Source: Actinomadura parmotrematis (GTDB taxonomy: Bacteria > Actinomycetota > Actinomycetes > Streptosporangiales > Streptosporangiaceae). From it: 64,000 bases of DNA. Within the stretch, counting starts at the first letter, position 1. Each line of letters starts with the position of its first letter. Below the pieces are notes generated by a model. That model was not told the origin of the DNA. It did not search any database and worked only from the letters and a program-made list of their open reading frames with translations. The DNA is taken from NCBI RefSeq assembly GCF_019458805.1, contig NZ_JAIBOA010000001.1, positions 62,001 through 126,000 of the forward strand, read 5' to 3'. Of the stretch, positions 8,374 through 18,300 are shown one piece after another. The position numbers were made by a program, and so were the translations under genes.

Positions 8374-8392
8374 TATCGTCAATCTGACGATA
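8374..8392. promoter_or_regulatory. Inverted-repeat operator upstream of nadE
   Basis: A perfect 8-3-8 inverted repeat, TATCGTCA-ATC-TGACGATA, lies in the 65-bp gap between the terpene synthase stop and the nadE start. TATCGTC and TGACGA recur with the same 11-base offset upstream of nadA (55253 and 55264). A regulator of NAD synthesis is the simplest reading. NrtR-type proteins control such genes in other actinobacteria, but I cannot identify the protein here. Confidence 0.65.
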
Positions 8393-8409
8393 AGCAGGTG
8401 CGGGGCCGC

Positions 8410-9414
8410 TCAGCGGGCCCCGGCGAGGGCGGCGTGCCGGCCGGACTCGCGCAGCCAGTCCAGGTGGACGCGCGGCGCGTCCAGCAGGGCCTGGACGGTG
8501 CGCTCCGTGACGGCCTGCTCGGCGGCGGTGAAGCGGAGCCGCTCCAGCGTCGCCGGCAGGGTCCGGGCGGCGGCCGCGACGTCGCCCGCCCGCTCGGCGA
8601 TGCGGTCGGCGACCGAGCGGGCCGCGTTCGCCGCGCCGAAGCCGTACGCCTCGCCCAGCACCGCGACGTGGTTGTGCCGGTCGCCGCGCTCGCGCTCGGC
8701 GTCGTAGGACGCCAGGTCGTTGCACCAGGCGAGGATGTCGGCGACGCCGTCGAGCAGCGCCCGCCACGCCGGGGCGGCGGCGAGCGCGGGCGGCAGCTCG
8801 GCGCCGAGGACGGGCTCGGCCAGGTCGAACAGGTAGGGCGCGGCGGCCCGGCGGCGGAGCGCCGGGTAGCCCGCCGGGCCCGGGACGGTGCCGGTGCGCC
8901 GGTTCACCGCCTCCTCGGCGCACCCGTCGCGGTGCTCGCCGAGGTGCTGGAGGAACCGGCGCCGCCAGTCGCGGCTCAGCTCGGGGCCGTCCGGCGCGCG
9001 GACGGTCGCGTGCCAGAGCGCGACGAGCGCCGACTCCAGCGGGCGCGCCCCCGGGCTCGGCCGGCCGCGCCGGAGCGCCGCCAGCAGGTCGTCGTACAGG
9101 GCGCGGACGCCGGTGCCGCTGTCGCCGAGCGGCGGCCGGTCCAGGGCGTCGTCGAGCGCCAGCGCCCAGACCAGCCAGCGGGCGAGCAGCTCGACGCGCC
9201 CGGCGGGCGCGCCGGGGAACAGGCGGGCGGCGAGCAGGTCGCAGCGGGCCGCGCCGGGCGCGAGGCCGGCCGCGCGGGCCCAGCGGTCGAGCCGGTCGGC
9301 GCGGGCGGCGTCCGGCGCGGCGTCCGGCGCGGTGGCCGGGACGGCGGCGGGGCCGGGGCGCGCGGCGAGCAGGGGCACCCGGTCGGTCAGCGAGAGCAGC
9401 AGCGAGACGTCCAC
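8410..9414 (-). CDS. Class I terpene synthase
   Basis: A 334-residue single-domain bacterial terpene cyclase. Both metal-binding motifs are intact: the aspartate-rich DDALD (88-92) and the NSE triad NDLASYDAE (232-240). Arginines at 187-189 fit the diphosphate sensor region about 45 residues before NSE. Such enzymes cyclise prenyl diphosphates (farnesyl or geranyl) after Mg-assisted ionisation. The start is GTG 9414 with a poor ribosome site. No prenyltransferase, P450 or methyltransferase is adjacent, so substrate supply comes from elsewhere and the product is unknown. Usual lengths are 320-400 residues. The gene is co-directional with nadE but is separated from it by a putative operator. 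Confidence 0.85.
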   Translation of the reverse strand: MDVSLLLSLTDRVPLLAARPGPAAVPATAPDAAPDAARADRLDRWARAAGLAPGAARCDLLAARLFPGAPAGRVELLARWLVWALALDDALDRPPLGDSGTGVRALYDDLLAALRRGRPSPGARPLESALVALWHATVRAPDGPELSRDWRRRFLQHLGEHRDGCAEEAVNRRTGTVPGPAGYPALRRRAAAPYLFDLAEPVLGAELPPALAAAPAWRALLDGVADILAWCNDLASYDAERERGDRHNHVAVLGEAYGFGAANAARSVADRIAERAGDVAAAARTLPATLERLRFTAAEQAVTERTVQALLDAPRVHLDWLRESGRHAALAGAR

Positions 9415-9581
9415 GGTCCGCCCACGCTAGCCGCCCGCCGCGCGGCGGCCGGGGGAACGCCACGTCAAGTCTCGGGAAACGGGGAACGGCGGGACCGTGC
9501 CCCCGATCGGCCCGGCGCGGCCCGCGATAGGGCACCATGGGGCGGTCTCGATGATCGAGCGGACGACCCTGGAGGACCCCC

Positions 9582-10391
9582 GTGCCCGCGACGACCCCCC
9601 GCCGAACCCTCACGGCCGCAGCGGCCACCGCCCTGCTCCTGGCCGCGGCCGCCTGCAGCAGCAGCGGCTCGTCCACCGTGCAGGGCGCCACGCTGGTGAA
9701 GAAGGGCAAGATCACCACCTGCACGCACCTGCCCTACCCGCCGTTCCAGTCCGAGCAGGGCGGCAAGGTCGTCGGCTTCGACGTCGACCTGATCGACCTG
9801 GCCGCCAGGAAGCTCGGCGTCACCCAGGAGATCGTCGACACCCCGTTCGAGACGATCAAGACGGGGTCGGCGCTCAACGCCGGCAAGTGCGACGTCGCCG
9901 CCGCCGGCATGACGATCAAGCCGGACCGGGCGCAGTACATCGACTTCACCGCCCCCTACTTCGACGCCACCCAGGGCCTCATGGGCCGCAAGGGCAAGAC
10001 CTACGCCAGCCTGGACGAGGTCAGGGCCGCGGGGCTGAAGGTCGGCACCCAGGCGTCCACGACCGGCGAGGACTACACCCACTCCAAGAAGATCGACTCG
10101 GTCTCGTTCAAGGACTCCCAGGCGCTGCTGAACGGGCTGCGCACCGGCAAGGTGCAGGTCATCGTCGAGGACTACCCGGTGCTGCAGGGCTGGCTGAAGG
10201 ACCCGGCGAACGCCGCCTACGGGATGCTCGGCAACTTCAACACCGGCGAGCGGTACGGGTTCGCGGTGCGCAAGGGCAAGAACCCCGGGCTGCTGAAGAT
10301 CCTCAACGACGTGATCGCGGCGTCCCGGACCGACGGCTCCTACAAGCGGATCTACGAGAAGTGGATCGGCCCGATGCCGGCGGGGTCCTGA
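9582..10391 (+). CDS. Amino-acid ABC transporter substrate-binding lipoprotein
   Basis: An extracellular solute-binding protein of family 3 (SBP_bac_3), 269 residues. A lipoprotein signal ends at LLAAAACSSSG with lipidated Cys25. The mature domain shows the polar amino-acid pattern (TCTHLPYPPFQSEQGGKVVG, FDVDLIDLAARKLG, CDVAAAGMTIKPDRAQYIDF). GTG 9582 follows GGAGGA. It is the first gene of a three-gene operon with a permease and an ATPase, spacing one base and then a 4-bp overlap. The ligand is probably glutamine, glutamate or another polar amino acid, which fits the glutamine synthetase just downstream, but sequence alone does not settle it. Confidence 0.92.
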   Translation: MPATTPRRTLTAAAATALLLAAAACSSSGSSTVQGATLVKKGKITTCTHLPYPPFQSEQGGKVVGFDVDLIDLAARKLGVTQEIVDTPFETIKTGSALNAGKCDVAAAGMTIKPDRAQYIDFTAPYFDATQGLMGRKGKTYASLDEVRAAGLKVGTQASTTGEDYTHSKKIDSVSFKDSQALLNGLRTGKVQVIVEDYPVLQGWLKDPANAAYGMLGNFNTGERYGFAVRKGKNPGLLKILNDVIAASRTDGSYKRIYEKWIGPMPAGS

Positions 10392-10392
10392 C

Positions 10393-11226
10393 GTGGCGGC
10401 CCTGCGAACCGCCCCGCCCGCCGGGGCGCCGCGGCTGTCCCGGCGGCGGCGCCGCGGCCTCGTGCGCGGCGGCCAGTACGCGGCCTTCGTCGTCGCGGTC
10501 GTGGTCCTCGCGCTGCTGGCGGACTGGCACTCGATCCAGCAGAACTTCCTGAACCCCGCCACGGCGCGCGGCCTGTTCCCCGACATGATCACCGTCGGGC
10601 TGTTCAACACCCTGGTCTACGCGCTGTCGGGCTCGGCGCTCGGCCTCGCCGCGGGCCTGGTGCTCGCGCTCATGCGGCTGTCGTCCGCGGCGCCCTACCG
10701 CTGGTTCGCCACCGCCTACATCGAGGTGTTCCGCGGCCTGCCGGCGCTGCTGATCTTCATCTTCGTTGCGGTCGGCGTGCCGCTGGCCTACCCGGGCCGC
10801 GAGCTGCCCGGCGGCGTCTACGGGCAGGCCGCGGTGGCGCTCGGCCTGGTGTCGGCGGCGTTCATGGCCGAGATCATCCGGGCCGGCATCGAGGCGGTGC
10901 CGCGCGGCCAGACCGAGGCGGCGCGCTCGCTCGGCATGTCGCACGCCCGCGCGCTCCGCACGATCGTCGTCCCGCAGGCGCTGCGGATGGTGATCCCGCC
11001 GCTCACCAACGAGCTGGTGTCGCGGATCAAGGACTCCTCGCTGGCGCTGTTCATCGGCGTCACGCTGACCGAGCGCGAGCTCAGCAAGTTCGGCCAGGAC
11101 CTGGCCAACCAGAAGAGCAACTCCACCCCGATCGTCGTCGCCGGCGTCTGCTACCTGGCGATCACGATCCCGCTCGGCTACCTGGCCCGGCGGCTGGAGG
11201 ACCGGCAGCGGAAGGAGCGGCGATGA
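10393..11226 (+). CDS. Amino-acid ABC transporter permease (HisM/GlnP type)
   Basis: A membrane permease of 277 residues with an N-terminal cytoplasmic tail and about five TM helices in the His/Glu/Gln/Arg family fold. TM1 is [16 protein letters not shown]. The family motif [16 protein letters not shown] and [16 protein letters not shown] follow, and the EAA loop begins [20 protein letters not shown] near residue 175, where the ATPase docks. GTG 10393 begins one base after the stop of the binding protein. The 3' end overlaps the ATPase start by 4 bp (ATGA), so translation is coupled. The only permease of this set is encoded here, so it probably works as a homodimer. Confidence 0.93.
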   Translation: MAALRTAPPAGAPRLSRRRRRGLVRGGQYAAFVVAVVVLALLADWHSIQQNFLNPATARGLFPDMITVGLFNTLVYALSGSALGLAAGLVLALMRLSSAAPYRWFATAYIEVFRGLPALLIFIFVAVGVPLAYPGRELPGGVYGQAAVALGLVSAAFMAEIIRAGIEAVPRGQTEAARSLGMSHARALRTIVVPQALRMVIPPLTNELVSRIKDSSLALFIGVTLTERELSKFGQDLANQKSNSTPIVVAGVCYLAITIPLGYLARRLEDRQRKERR

Positions 11227-12011
11227 GCGCGGCGGACCCTGAGGGCGGCGCGCCCGCCCCGGCGATCGAGATCGCCGGGCTGCGCAAGGCGTTCGGCGAC
11301 CACGAGGTGCTGCGCGGCATCGACCTCGCCGTGGCGGCGGGCGAGGTCGTCTGCGTCATCGGGCCCTCGGGCTCGGGCAAGTCGACGCTGCTGCGGTGCG
11401 TGAACCTGCTGGAGGAGCCGACGGGCGGGACGGTGCGGGTCGCGGGCGCCGAGGTCACCGATCCCGACGCCGACATCGACGCGATCCGCCGCGGCATCGG
11501 CATGGTGTTCCAGTCCTTCAACCTGTTCCCGCACCTCACCGCGCTCGGCAACGTCACCGTCGCGCAGCGCAAGGTGCTCGGGCGGGGGAGGGCCGAGGCC
11601 GAGCGGATCGGCCGGGAGGGGCTGGCGCGCGTCGGCCTCGCCGACAAGGTGGACGCCTACCCCGACCGGCTGTCGGGCGGCCAGCAGCAGCGCGTCGCGA
11701 TCGCCCGCGCCCTCGCGATGGGCCCGGCGGTCATGCTGTTCGACGAGCCGACGTCGGCCCTGGACCCCGAGCTCGTCGGGGACGTCCTCGGGGTGATGCG
11801 GGACCTGGCGGCCGAGGGCATGACCATGCTGGTGGTCACGCACGAGATGAGCTTCGCCCGCGAGGTCGCCGACCGGGTGGTGTTCATGGACGGCGGCGTG
11901 GTCGTGGAGGAGGGCCCGGCGGCCCGCGTCATCGGCGCCCCCGAGCACGAGCGGACCCGCGCCTTCCTGTCCCGGGTGCTGAACCCGGCGGCGGCCCGCG
12001 TCGGGGAGTGA
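11223..12011 (+). CDS. Amino-acid ABC transporter ATP-binding protein (GlnQ/HisP type)
   Basis: A 262-residue ABC ATPase energising uptake of a polar amino acid. Walker [10 protein letters not shown] (about 46-54), Q-loop [19 protein letters not shown], signature [15 protein letters not shown] (about 150) and Walker [14 protein letters not shown] (about 171) are all intact. The H-loop is in [16 protein letters not shown]. These details (the FNLFPH segment and the [12 protein letters not shown] end) are typical of the GlnQ/HisP subfamily. The start overlaps the permease stop. It is the last gene of the operon, and a 307-bp gap separates it from glnA2. Confidence 0.95.
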   Translation: MSAADPEGGAPAPAIEIAGLRKAFGDHEVLRGIDLAVAAGEVVCVIGPSGSGKSTLLRCVNLLEEPTGGTVRVAGAEVTDPDADIDAIRRGIGMVFQSFNLFPHLTALGNVTVAQRKVLGRGRAEAERIGREGLARVGLADKVDAYPDRLSGGQQQRVAIARALAMGPAVMLFDEPTSALDPELVGDVLGVMRDLAAEGMTMLVVTHEMSFAREVADRVVFMDGGVVVEEGPAARVIGAPEHERTRAFLSRVLNPAAARVGE

Positions 12012-12318
12012 GGAGCGGGGAGTAAGGGGCCGGTCGCCGGTTCGCTGCTGTGGCATCGCCGGACGTATGGCAGAGTTTGCCCTGATGTCGGGGGTTTCTG
12101 CGGGCGGCGCCCGCGGCGCCCCGGCGGCCTCCGTAACGTCCCGGTAACAGCGGCGGGGCATACTGCGGAGGAGCCGCACCTGTCGGCGCCTGCGCGCGGG
12201 TGGTCCGACATCGTTAGACCACGCCCGGGGCGGGCATGGGCCGGAACACGAGGCGTCCGCGGGCGCCGAGCGAACGGCACCGGCCGGCCGGTCGGCACGC
12301 ACCACGAGGGAGAAGGCC
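12012..12318 (+). other. Intergenic region and putative glnA2 promoter
   Basis: This is a 307-bp gap between the ABC ATPase and glnA2. It contains a direct repeat GTAAC-N6-GTAAC (12133-12137 and 12144-12148), which matches one half of a GlnR box with one mismatch in the second block. A CATACT lies 15 bp downstream (12160-12165) and could serve as a -10. A strong ribosome site (GAGGGAGAAGG, 12306-12316) precedes the TTG start. No open frame with coding character and no clear terminator for the ABC operon is seen. Confidence 0.4.
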
Positions 12319-13680
12319 TTGGACCGTCAGCAGGAGTTCGTGCTCCGCACGCTGGAGGAGCGCGACATCCGCTTCATCCGGCTGTGGTTCACCGACGTGC
12401 TCGGGTTCCTGAAGTCGGTCGCCGTCGCGCCCGCCGAGCTGGAGGGCGCCTTCGGGGAGGGCATCGGCTTCGACGGCTCGGCCATCGAGGGCTTCGCCCG
12501 GGTGCACGAGGCCGACATGATCGCCAAGCCGGACCCGTCGACGTTCCAGGTGCTGCCCTGGCGGAGCGAGGCGCCCGGCGTCGCCCGCATGTTCTGCGAC
12601 ATCCTCATGCCCGACGGCACGCCGAGCTTCGCCGACCCGCGGTACGTGCTGAAGCGCTCGCTGGCCCGCGCCGCCGACCTCGGGTTCACCTTCTACACCC
12701 ACCCCGAGATCGAGTTCTACCTGCTGAACGACCGCCCCGAGGACGGCGGCGAGCCCGCCCCGGTCGACTCCGGCGGGTACTTCGACCACACCCCGCACAG
12801 CGCCGCGCACGACTTCCGGCGCAACGCGATCACCATGCTGGAGGCCATGGGCATCTCGGTGGAGTTCAGCCACCACGAGGGCGGCCCCGGCCAGCAGGAG
12901 ATCGACCTGCGCTACGCCGACGCGCTCACCACCGCCGACAACATCATGACCTTCCGCCTGGTCATGAAGGAGGTCGCGCTGGAGCAGGGCGTCTACGCCT
13001 CGTTCATGCCGAAGCTGTTCACCGACCACCCCGGCTCGGGCATGCACACCCACATGTCGCTGTTCGAGGGCGACCGCAACGCCTTCTACGAGCCGGGCGC
13101 GGAGTTCCAGCTGTCGAAGGTCGGCCGCGCGTTCATCGCCGGCATCCTGCGCCACTCCGCCGAGATCACCGCGGTCACCAACCAGTGGGTGAACTCCTAC
13201 AAGCGGCTGTGGGGCGGCGTCGGGTCCACCGCGGGCGCCGGCGGCGAGGCCCCGTCCTACATCTGCTGGGGCCACAACAACCGCTCCGCGCTCGTCCGGG
13301 TGCCGATGTACAAGCCGCACAAGGGCCACGCGACGCGGGTGGAGTTCCGCTCGCTGGACACCGCCGCCAACCCCTACCTGGCGTTCGCGGCGATGCTCGG
13401 CGCGGGCCTGAAGGGCATCGAGGAGGGCTACGAGCTGCCGCCGGGCGCCGAGGACGACGTGTGGGCGCTCACCTCGGCCGAGCGCCGCGCGCTCGGCATC
13501 GAGCCGCTGCCGCAGAGCCTGGACGAGGCGATCCACGCGATGGAGCGGAGCGAGCTGATGGCCGACGTGCTCGGCGAGCACGTGTTCGACTTCTTCCTGC
13601 GCAACAAGCGCCAGGAGTGGGAGGACTACCGGCGCCAGGTCAGCGCCTACGAGCGCCAGCGCCTCATCGCCGTCCTGTAG
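12319..13680 (+). CDS. glnA2: Glutamine synthetase family protein, GlnA2 type
   Basis: A 453-residue class I GS homologue. The beta-grasp domain (RFIRLWFTDVLGFLKSVAV, residues 16-34) is followed by the catalytic domain: GFDGSAIEGFARVHEADM, HPEIEFYL, the ATP segment NNRSALVRVP and the loop EGYELPPGAEDD with Tyr371 at the usual adenylylation position. Length and sequence match GlnA2 of Mycobacterium and Streptomyces. In Streptomyces GlnA2 has been described as a gamma-glutamylpolyamine synthetase rather than a classical GS, so polyamine use is possible here. The start is TTG 12319 with GAGGGAGAAGG six to eight bases upstream. As in mycobacteria it lies near glnE, but here a secreted FG-GAP gene on the other strand sits between. 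A 20-bp-arm terminator follows. Confidence 0.9.
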   Translation: MDRQQEFVLRTLEERDIRFIRLWFTDVLGFLKSVAVAPAELEGAFGEGIGFDGSAIEGFARVHEADMIAKPDPSTFQVLPWRSEAPGVARMFCDILMPDGTPSFADPRYVLKRSLARAADLGFTFYTHPEIEFYLLNDRPEDGGEPAPVDSGGYFDHTPHSAAHDFRRNAITMLEAMGISVEFSHHEGGPGQQEIDLRYADALTTADNIMTFRLVMKEVALEQGVYASFMPKLFTDHPGSGMHTHMSLFEGDRNAFYEPGAEFQLSKVGRAFIAGILRHSAEITAVTNQWVNSYKRLWGGVGSTAGAGGEAPSYICWGHNNRSALVRVPMYKPHKGHATRVEFRSLDTAANPYLAFAAMLGAGLKGIEEGYELPPGAEDDVWALTSAERRALGIEPLPQSLDEAIHAMERSELMADVLGEHVFDFFLRNKRQEWEDYRRQVSAYERQRLIAVL

Positions 13681-13684
13681 GCGT

Positions 13685-13732
13685 GCGGAAGGGGCCGCCC
13701 CGGCGGCTCGACGCCGGGGCGGCCCCTTCCGC
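13685..13732. terminator. Bidirectional hairpin terminator between glnA2 and the FG-GAP gene
   Basis: Perfect 20-bp arms (13685-13704 and 13713-13732, beginning GCGGAAGGGG) with an 8-base loop lie between two convergent stop codons. One hairpin would end both transcripts. Confidence 0.8.
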
Positions 13733-13740
13733 GTGCGCGC

Positions 13741-15114
13741 CTAGTGCAGCAGGTAGGCGCCGAGCTCGGCCTGGCGGCCGCCGATCCCGAGGGAGTCGGG
13801 CCCGAACTGGACCAGGCCCTTCACCGTGAGGCCGGCCTTGGCGCCGGGGAACACGTAGATGCGCCCCTCGGCCTTGTTCTCGCCGCGGTTGCCGACGGCC
13901 AGGTCGGCGCGGCCGTCGCCGTCGGCGTCGGTGAACGCCACGTCGTAGCCGAACAGGTCGCCCTTCTCGGCCGCGCCGGCCACCCCGGCCGTCGCCTGGC
14001 TGATCAGCTTGGCGCCGGTGGCGGTCCAGCCGCCCTTGGCGCCGCGCAGGACGGTGACGGTGCCCGCCTGCTCGACCTTGCCGACCGGGGCCGTGGGAGC
14101 GCCGATCGCGATGTCGGCGCGCCCGTCGTGGTCGGTGTCGCCGACGGCGAGGGACCGGCCCCAGCCGTCGCCGGCGGCGTGCGAGCCGGGCACGCCCTTG
14201 GCGGCCTGGGTCACCACGTGCTCGGGGCCGAGGCCCTTCGCGGTGCCGTAGCGGATGCCGATCGAGCGGGCGCCGGAGGCGTCGTCGCCGTCGCGGGCGT
14301 ACACCAGGTCGGCGCGGCCGTCGCCGTTGACGTCGCCGGCCGCGCCGCCGTCCACCATGCGGCGGGCGACGACCTGGCGCGCGCCGAGGCCGGAGGCGGT
14401 GCCGAGCCGCAGCTCGATGCGGGGCGCCTGCGGCTCGCCGTCGATGTCGTCGTTGGCGAGCAGCACGAGGTCGGTCCGGTGGTCGCCGTTGAAGTCGGCG
14501 GCGACGGCCTTGGTCCGGACGAACTCGCCGTTCTCGGGTACGAGCGCGATGGTCTGCGGCGTGCCGGGCTTCGCGCCCGGGTTGCGGTAGACCAGCAGCG
14601 CGTCGCCCTGGCGGACGATCACGTCGGCGGTGCCGTTGCCGTCGAAGTCGCCGACGGTGCCGCCGTCGCCGTAGGTGGTCCCGGGCAGCGTGGCGGTGCG
14701 CCCGGTGAGGCCCTTCGGGCCGCCGTACACGATGCCGGTGCCGTTGCCGTTGCCCTGGGACACGACGAGGTCGGCGTAGCCGTCCTTGTCGAAGTCGGCC
14801 GAGGACGGCCGCTGGCCGAAGCCGGCGTCGTCCTCGGGCGAGCCGGGCAGCCCGGGGCCGGCGGCCGTGAGCACCTGGTGCTGCTTGGGGTTCGCGCCCT
14901 TGGCGGAGCCGTAGGCGACGGCGATCAGGCCGGCGCCGCGCAGGCCGCCGACGGCGGCGTTCGGCGCGCCGGTCGCGACGTCGCGCCGGCCGTCGCCGTT
15001 GAAGTCGCCCGGCAGCGCGGGCTTGCGCGGCGCGGCGGCGCTCGCCGGGACGGCGAGGGCGCCGAGCGCCACGGTCACGGCCGCGGCGGCCGTGGTGAGG
15101 GTGCGGAAGGCCAT
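13741..15114 (-). CDS. Secreted FG-GAP/VCBS repeat (integrin-alpha-like) protein
   Basis: A 457-residue exported protein with signal peptide AVTVALGALAVPASAAAP (about 12-29). It is built from about seven FG-GAP beta-propeller blades, each with a DxDxDG-type calcium site: DFNGDGRRD, DFDKDGYAD, DFDGNGTAD, DFNGDHRTD, DVNGDGRAD, DTDHDGRAD and DADGDGRAD. Such seven-bladed propellers act in adhesion or as extracellular scaffolds; no catalytic residues are evident. The ATG is preceded by GAGGAG at good spacing. It stands alone, convergent with glnA2 and divergent from glnE, and interrupts an otherwise conserved glnA2-glnE neighbourhood. Confidence 0.88.
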   Translation of the reverse strand: MAFRTLTTAAAAVTVALGALAVPASAAAPRKPALPGDFNGDGRRDVATGAPNAAVGGLRGAGLIAVAYGSAKGANPKQHQVLTAAGPGLPGSPEDDAGFGQRPSSADFDKDGYADLVVSQGNGNGTGIVYGGPKGLTGRTATLPGTTYGDGGTVGDFDGNGTADVIVRQGDALLVYRNPGAKPGTPQTIALVPENGEFVRTKAVAADFNGDHRTDLVLLANDDIDGEPQAPRIELRLGTASGLGARQVVARRMVDGGAAGDVNGDGRADLVYARDGDDASGARSIGIRYGTAKGLGPEHVVTQAAKGVPGSHAAGDGWGRSLAVGDTDHDGRADIAIGAPTAPVGKVEQAGTVTVLRGAKGGWTATGAKLISQATAGVAGAAEKGDLFGYDVAFTDADGDGRADLAVGNRGENKAEGRIYVFPGAKAGLTVKGLVQFGPDSLGIGGRQAELGAYLLH

Positions 15115-15314
15115 GGGCGGCTCCTCGGTCGGGGGTGTCCGGAAGAGGACGCTTCTTGATCACCAGTGGTTTACCCGGCGTTCCGCGACCGGCCGCCGAA
15201 CCGGACGCCGGGGCCGTCGCGGCGACGAACCGCCCCGCCCCGCCCCCATGATCGAGATCTTCTCGTGCCCGCATCCGGCCCCGGAGCGGCTCCGGCGGAT
15301 TACGCTTGGAAGCC

Positions 15315-18300
15315 GTGAGCGAGCCCTGGACGTCCGACCGCCGCCCCTCCCTGACCGGCCGCCTGGCGAGGCTCGGGTTCACCGACCCCGCCCGCGCGGA
15401 GCGGCTGCTGGACTCGGCCGCCGCCCCCGGCGCCGACCTGCTGGAGGCGGCGGGCGGCGCCGCCGACCCCGACCTGGCGCTCGGCGGCCTCGTCCGGCTG
15501 CTGGAGGCGGCCCGCGAGGCGGGCGAGGACGAGGCGCTGCGCGCGGCGCTCGCCGCCGAGCCCGCCACCCGCGCGCGGCTCCTCGCCGTCCTCGGCGTCA
15601 GCGACGCCCTCGGCGACCACCTGGCCCGGCATCCCGGCCACTGGCGGGTGCTGCGCGCCGCGGAGCCCGCGGACGAGACGGACACGGACGAGACGGACGA
15701 GACGGGCGCGGACGGGGACGAGGCGGGCGCGGGCGGCGAGACGCGCCGCCGCGAGCTCTGCGCCGACCTGCTGCGCGCCGTCGGCGCCGACCCGGCCGGC
15801 GCCGAGCCGGTCGCCCGCGACGCCGGCCCCGGCACCCTCGTCGCGCTGCGCGCCGCCTACCGCCGCCACGTGCTCGCCCTCGCCGGCCGCGACCTCACCG
15901 GCGCCGCCGGCGTCGCCGAGGTCGCCGCCGAGCTCGCCGACCTCGCCGCCGCCGCCCTGCACGCCGGCCTCGCCGTCGCCCGCGCCGAGGTCCCCGGCCA
16001 CGCCGACTGCCGGCTCGCGGTGATCGGCATGGGCAAGGCCGGCGGCCGCGAGCTGAACTACGTCAGCGACGTCGACGTCGTCTTCGTCGCCGAGGCCCGC
16101 GAGGGCCGCCCCGAGGACGCCGCGCTCCGCACCGCGACGCGCCTCGCGTCGGCGATGATGCGGGCCTGCTCGGCCAGCACCGTCGAGGGCTCCCTCTGGG
16201 AGGTCGACGCCGCGCTGCGCCCCGAGGGCAAGGCCGGGCCGCTCGTGCGGACCCTCGCCAGCCACCGCGCCTACTACGACCGGTGGGCCAAGACGTGGGA
16301 GTTCCAGGCGCTGCTGAAGGCGCGCCCCATCGCCGGCGACGCCGCGCTCGGCGCCGCCTACCTGGACATGATCACCCCGTTCGTCTGGCACGCCGCCGAG
16401 GCCGACCACTTCGTCGAGGACGTCCAGGCGATGCGCCGCCGCGTCGAGGCCGACCTGCACCAGCGCACCGCCGAGGCCGAGCGGCAGCTGAAGCTCGGGC
16501 CGGGCGGCCTCCGCGACGTCGAGTTCGCCGTCCAGCTCCTGCAGCTCGTGCACGGCCGCTACGACGAGGCGCTGCGCAGCCCCACCACCCTGGACGCCCT
16601 GGACGCCCTGTCGGAGGGCGGCTACGTCGGCCGCGACGACGCCGCCGCGCTCGCCTCGGCGTACCGGTTCCTGCGCCGCGTCGAGCACCTGGTGCAGTTG
16701 CACCGGCTGCGCCGCACCCACCTGGTGCCCGACGACGAGGGCGACCTGCGCCGCCTCGGCCGCGCCCTCGGCCTGCGCGGCGACCCGGTCGCCGAGTTCA
16801 CCGCGCTCTGGCGGCGGCACGCCCGCGAGGTCCGCCGCATCCACGAGAAGCTGTTCTACCGGCCGCTGCTCCGCGCCGTCGCGCGGCTGCCCGAGGAGGA
16901 GGCCCGCCTCACCCCCGAGGCCGCCCGCACCCGCCTCGTCGCGCTCGGCTACGGCGACCCGGCGGGCGCCCTGCGGCACCTGGAGGCCCTCACCGCCGGG
17001 GTGTCGCGGCGCGCCGCCATCCAGCGGACGCTGCTGCCGGTCATGCTCGGCTGGTTCGCCGACGCCCCCGACCCCGACGCGGGCCTGCTCGGCTTCCGGC
17101 AGGTCAGCGACGCGCTCGGCACCACCCCCTGGTACCTGCGGCTGCTCCGCGACGAGGTCACCGTCGCCGAGCGGATGGCGTGGGTGCTCGGGTCCAGCCG
17201 CTACGCCACCGACCTGCTGCTGCGCGCGCCCGAGGCCGTCGGGATGCTCGCCACCGCCGCCGAGCTGGAGCCGCGCGGCGCCGCCGCCCTGCGCGGCGAG
17301 ACGCTCGCCGCCGTCCGCCGCCACGCCCAGCCCGACACCGGCGCGGCCGCGCCCGCCGAGGTCGCCGTGCAGGCGGTGCGCGGCATCCGGCGCCGCGAGC
17401 TGCTCCGCGTCGCGGTCGCCGACCTGCTCGGCCTCACCGACGTGCGCGCCGTCGGCGAGGCCCTCACCGACATCACCGCCGCGACCCTGGAGGCCGCGCT
17501 CGCCATCGCCACCGCCAAGATCGAGATGGAGCGGCGGTCACCGCTGCCCACCCGCATGGCGATCGTGGCGATGGGCCGGCTCGGCGGCCACGAGCTGTCC
17601 TACGGCAGCGACGCCGACGTGATGTTCGTGCACGACCCGCGGCCCGGCGCCGACGAGCGCGACGCCGGCCGCGCCGCGCACGCCGTCGCCGAGGAGCTCC
17701 GCCGCCTGCTCGCGCTGCCCGCCCCCGACCCGGCGCTGCGGATCGACCCGAACCTGCGGCCCGAGGGCCGGCAGGGGCCGCTCGTGCGCACCCTGGCGTC
17801 CTACGCCGCCTACTACAAGCGCTGGTCGGCGCCCTGGGAGGCGCAGGCGCTGCTGCGCGCCGACCCGATGATCGGCGACCCCGGCCTCGGCGCGGCGTTC
17901 CGCGCCCTCATCGACCCCGTCCGCTGGCCCGAGGACGGCATCGGCGAGGACGCGCTCCGCCAGATCCGCCGCCTGAAGGCCCGCATGGAGTCCGAGCGGC
18001 TGCCCCGCGGCGTCGAGCGGCGCCTGCACACCAAGCTCGGCCCCGGCGGCCTGTCCGACGTCGAGTGGGTCGCCCAGCTCCTGCAGCTGCGGCACGCCGC
18101 CGAGGTCCCGGCGCTCCGCACCACCCGCACCCTCGCCACCCTGGACGCCGCCGTCGGCGCGCGCCTGCTCGACGCCGCCGACGCCGAGGTGCTGGCCGAG
18201 GCGTGGCGCCTGGCGACCCGCATCCGCAACGCCATCATGCTCGTCCGCGGCCGCCCCTCGGACCTGCTGCCGACCGACCACCACCACGAGCGCAGCGCCG

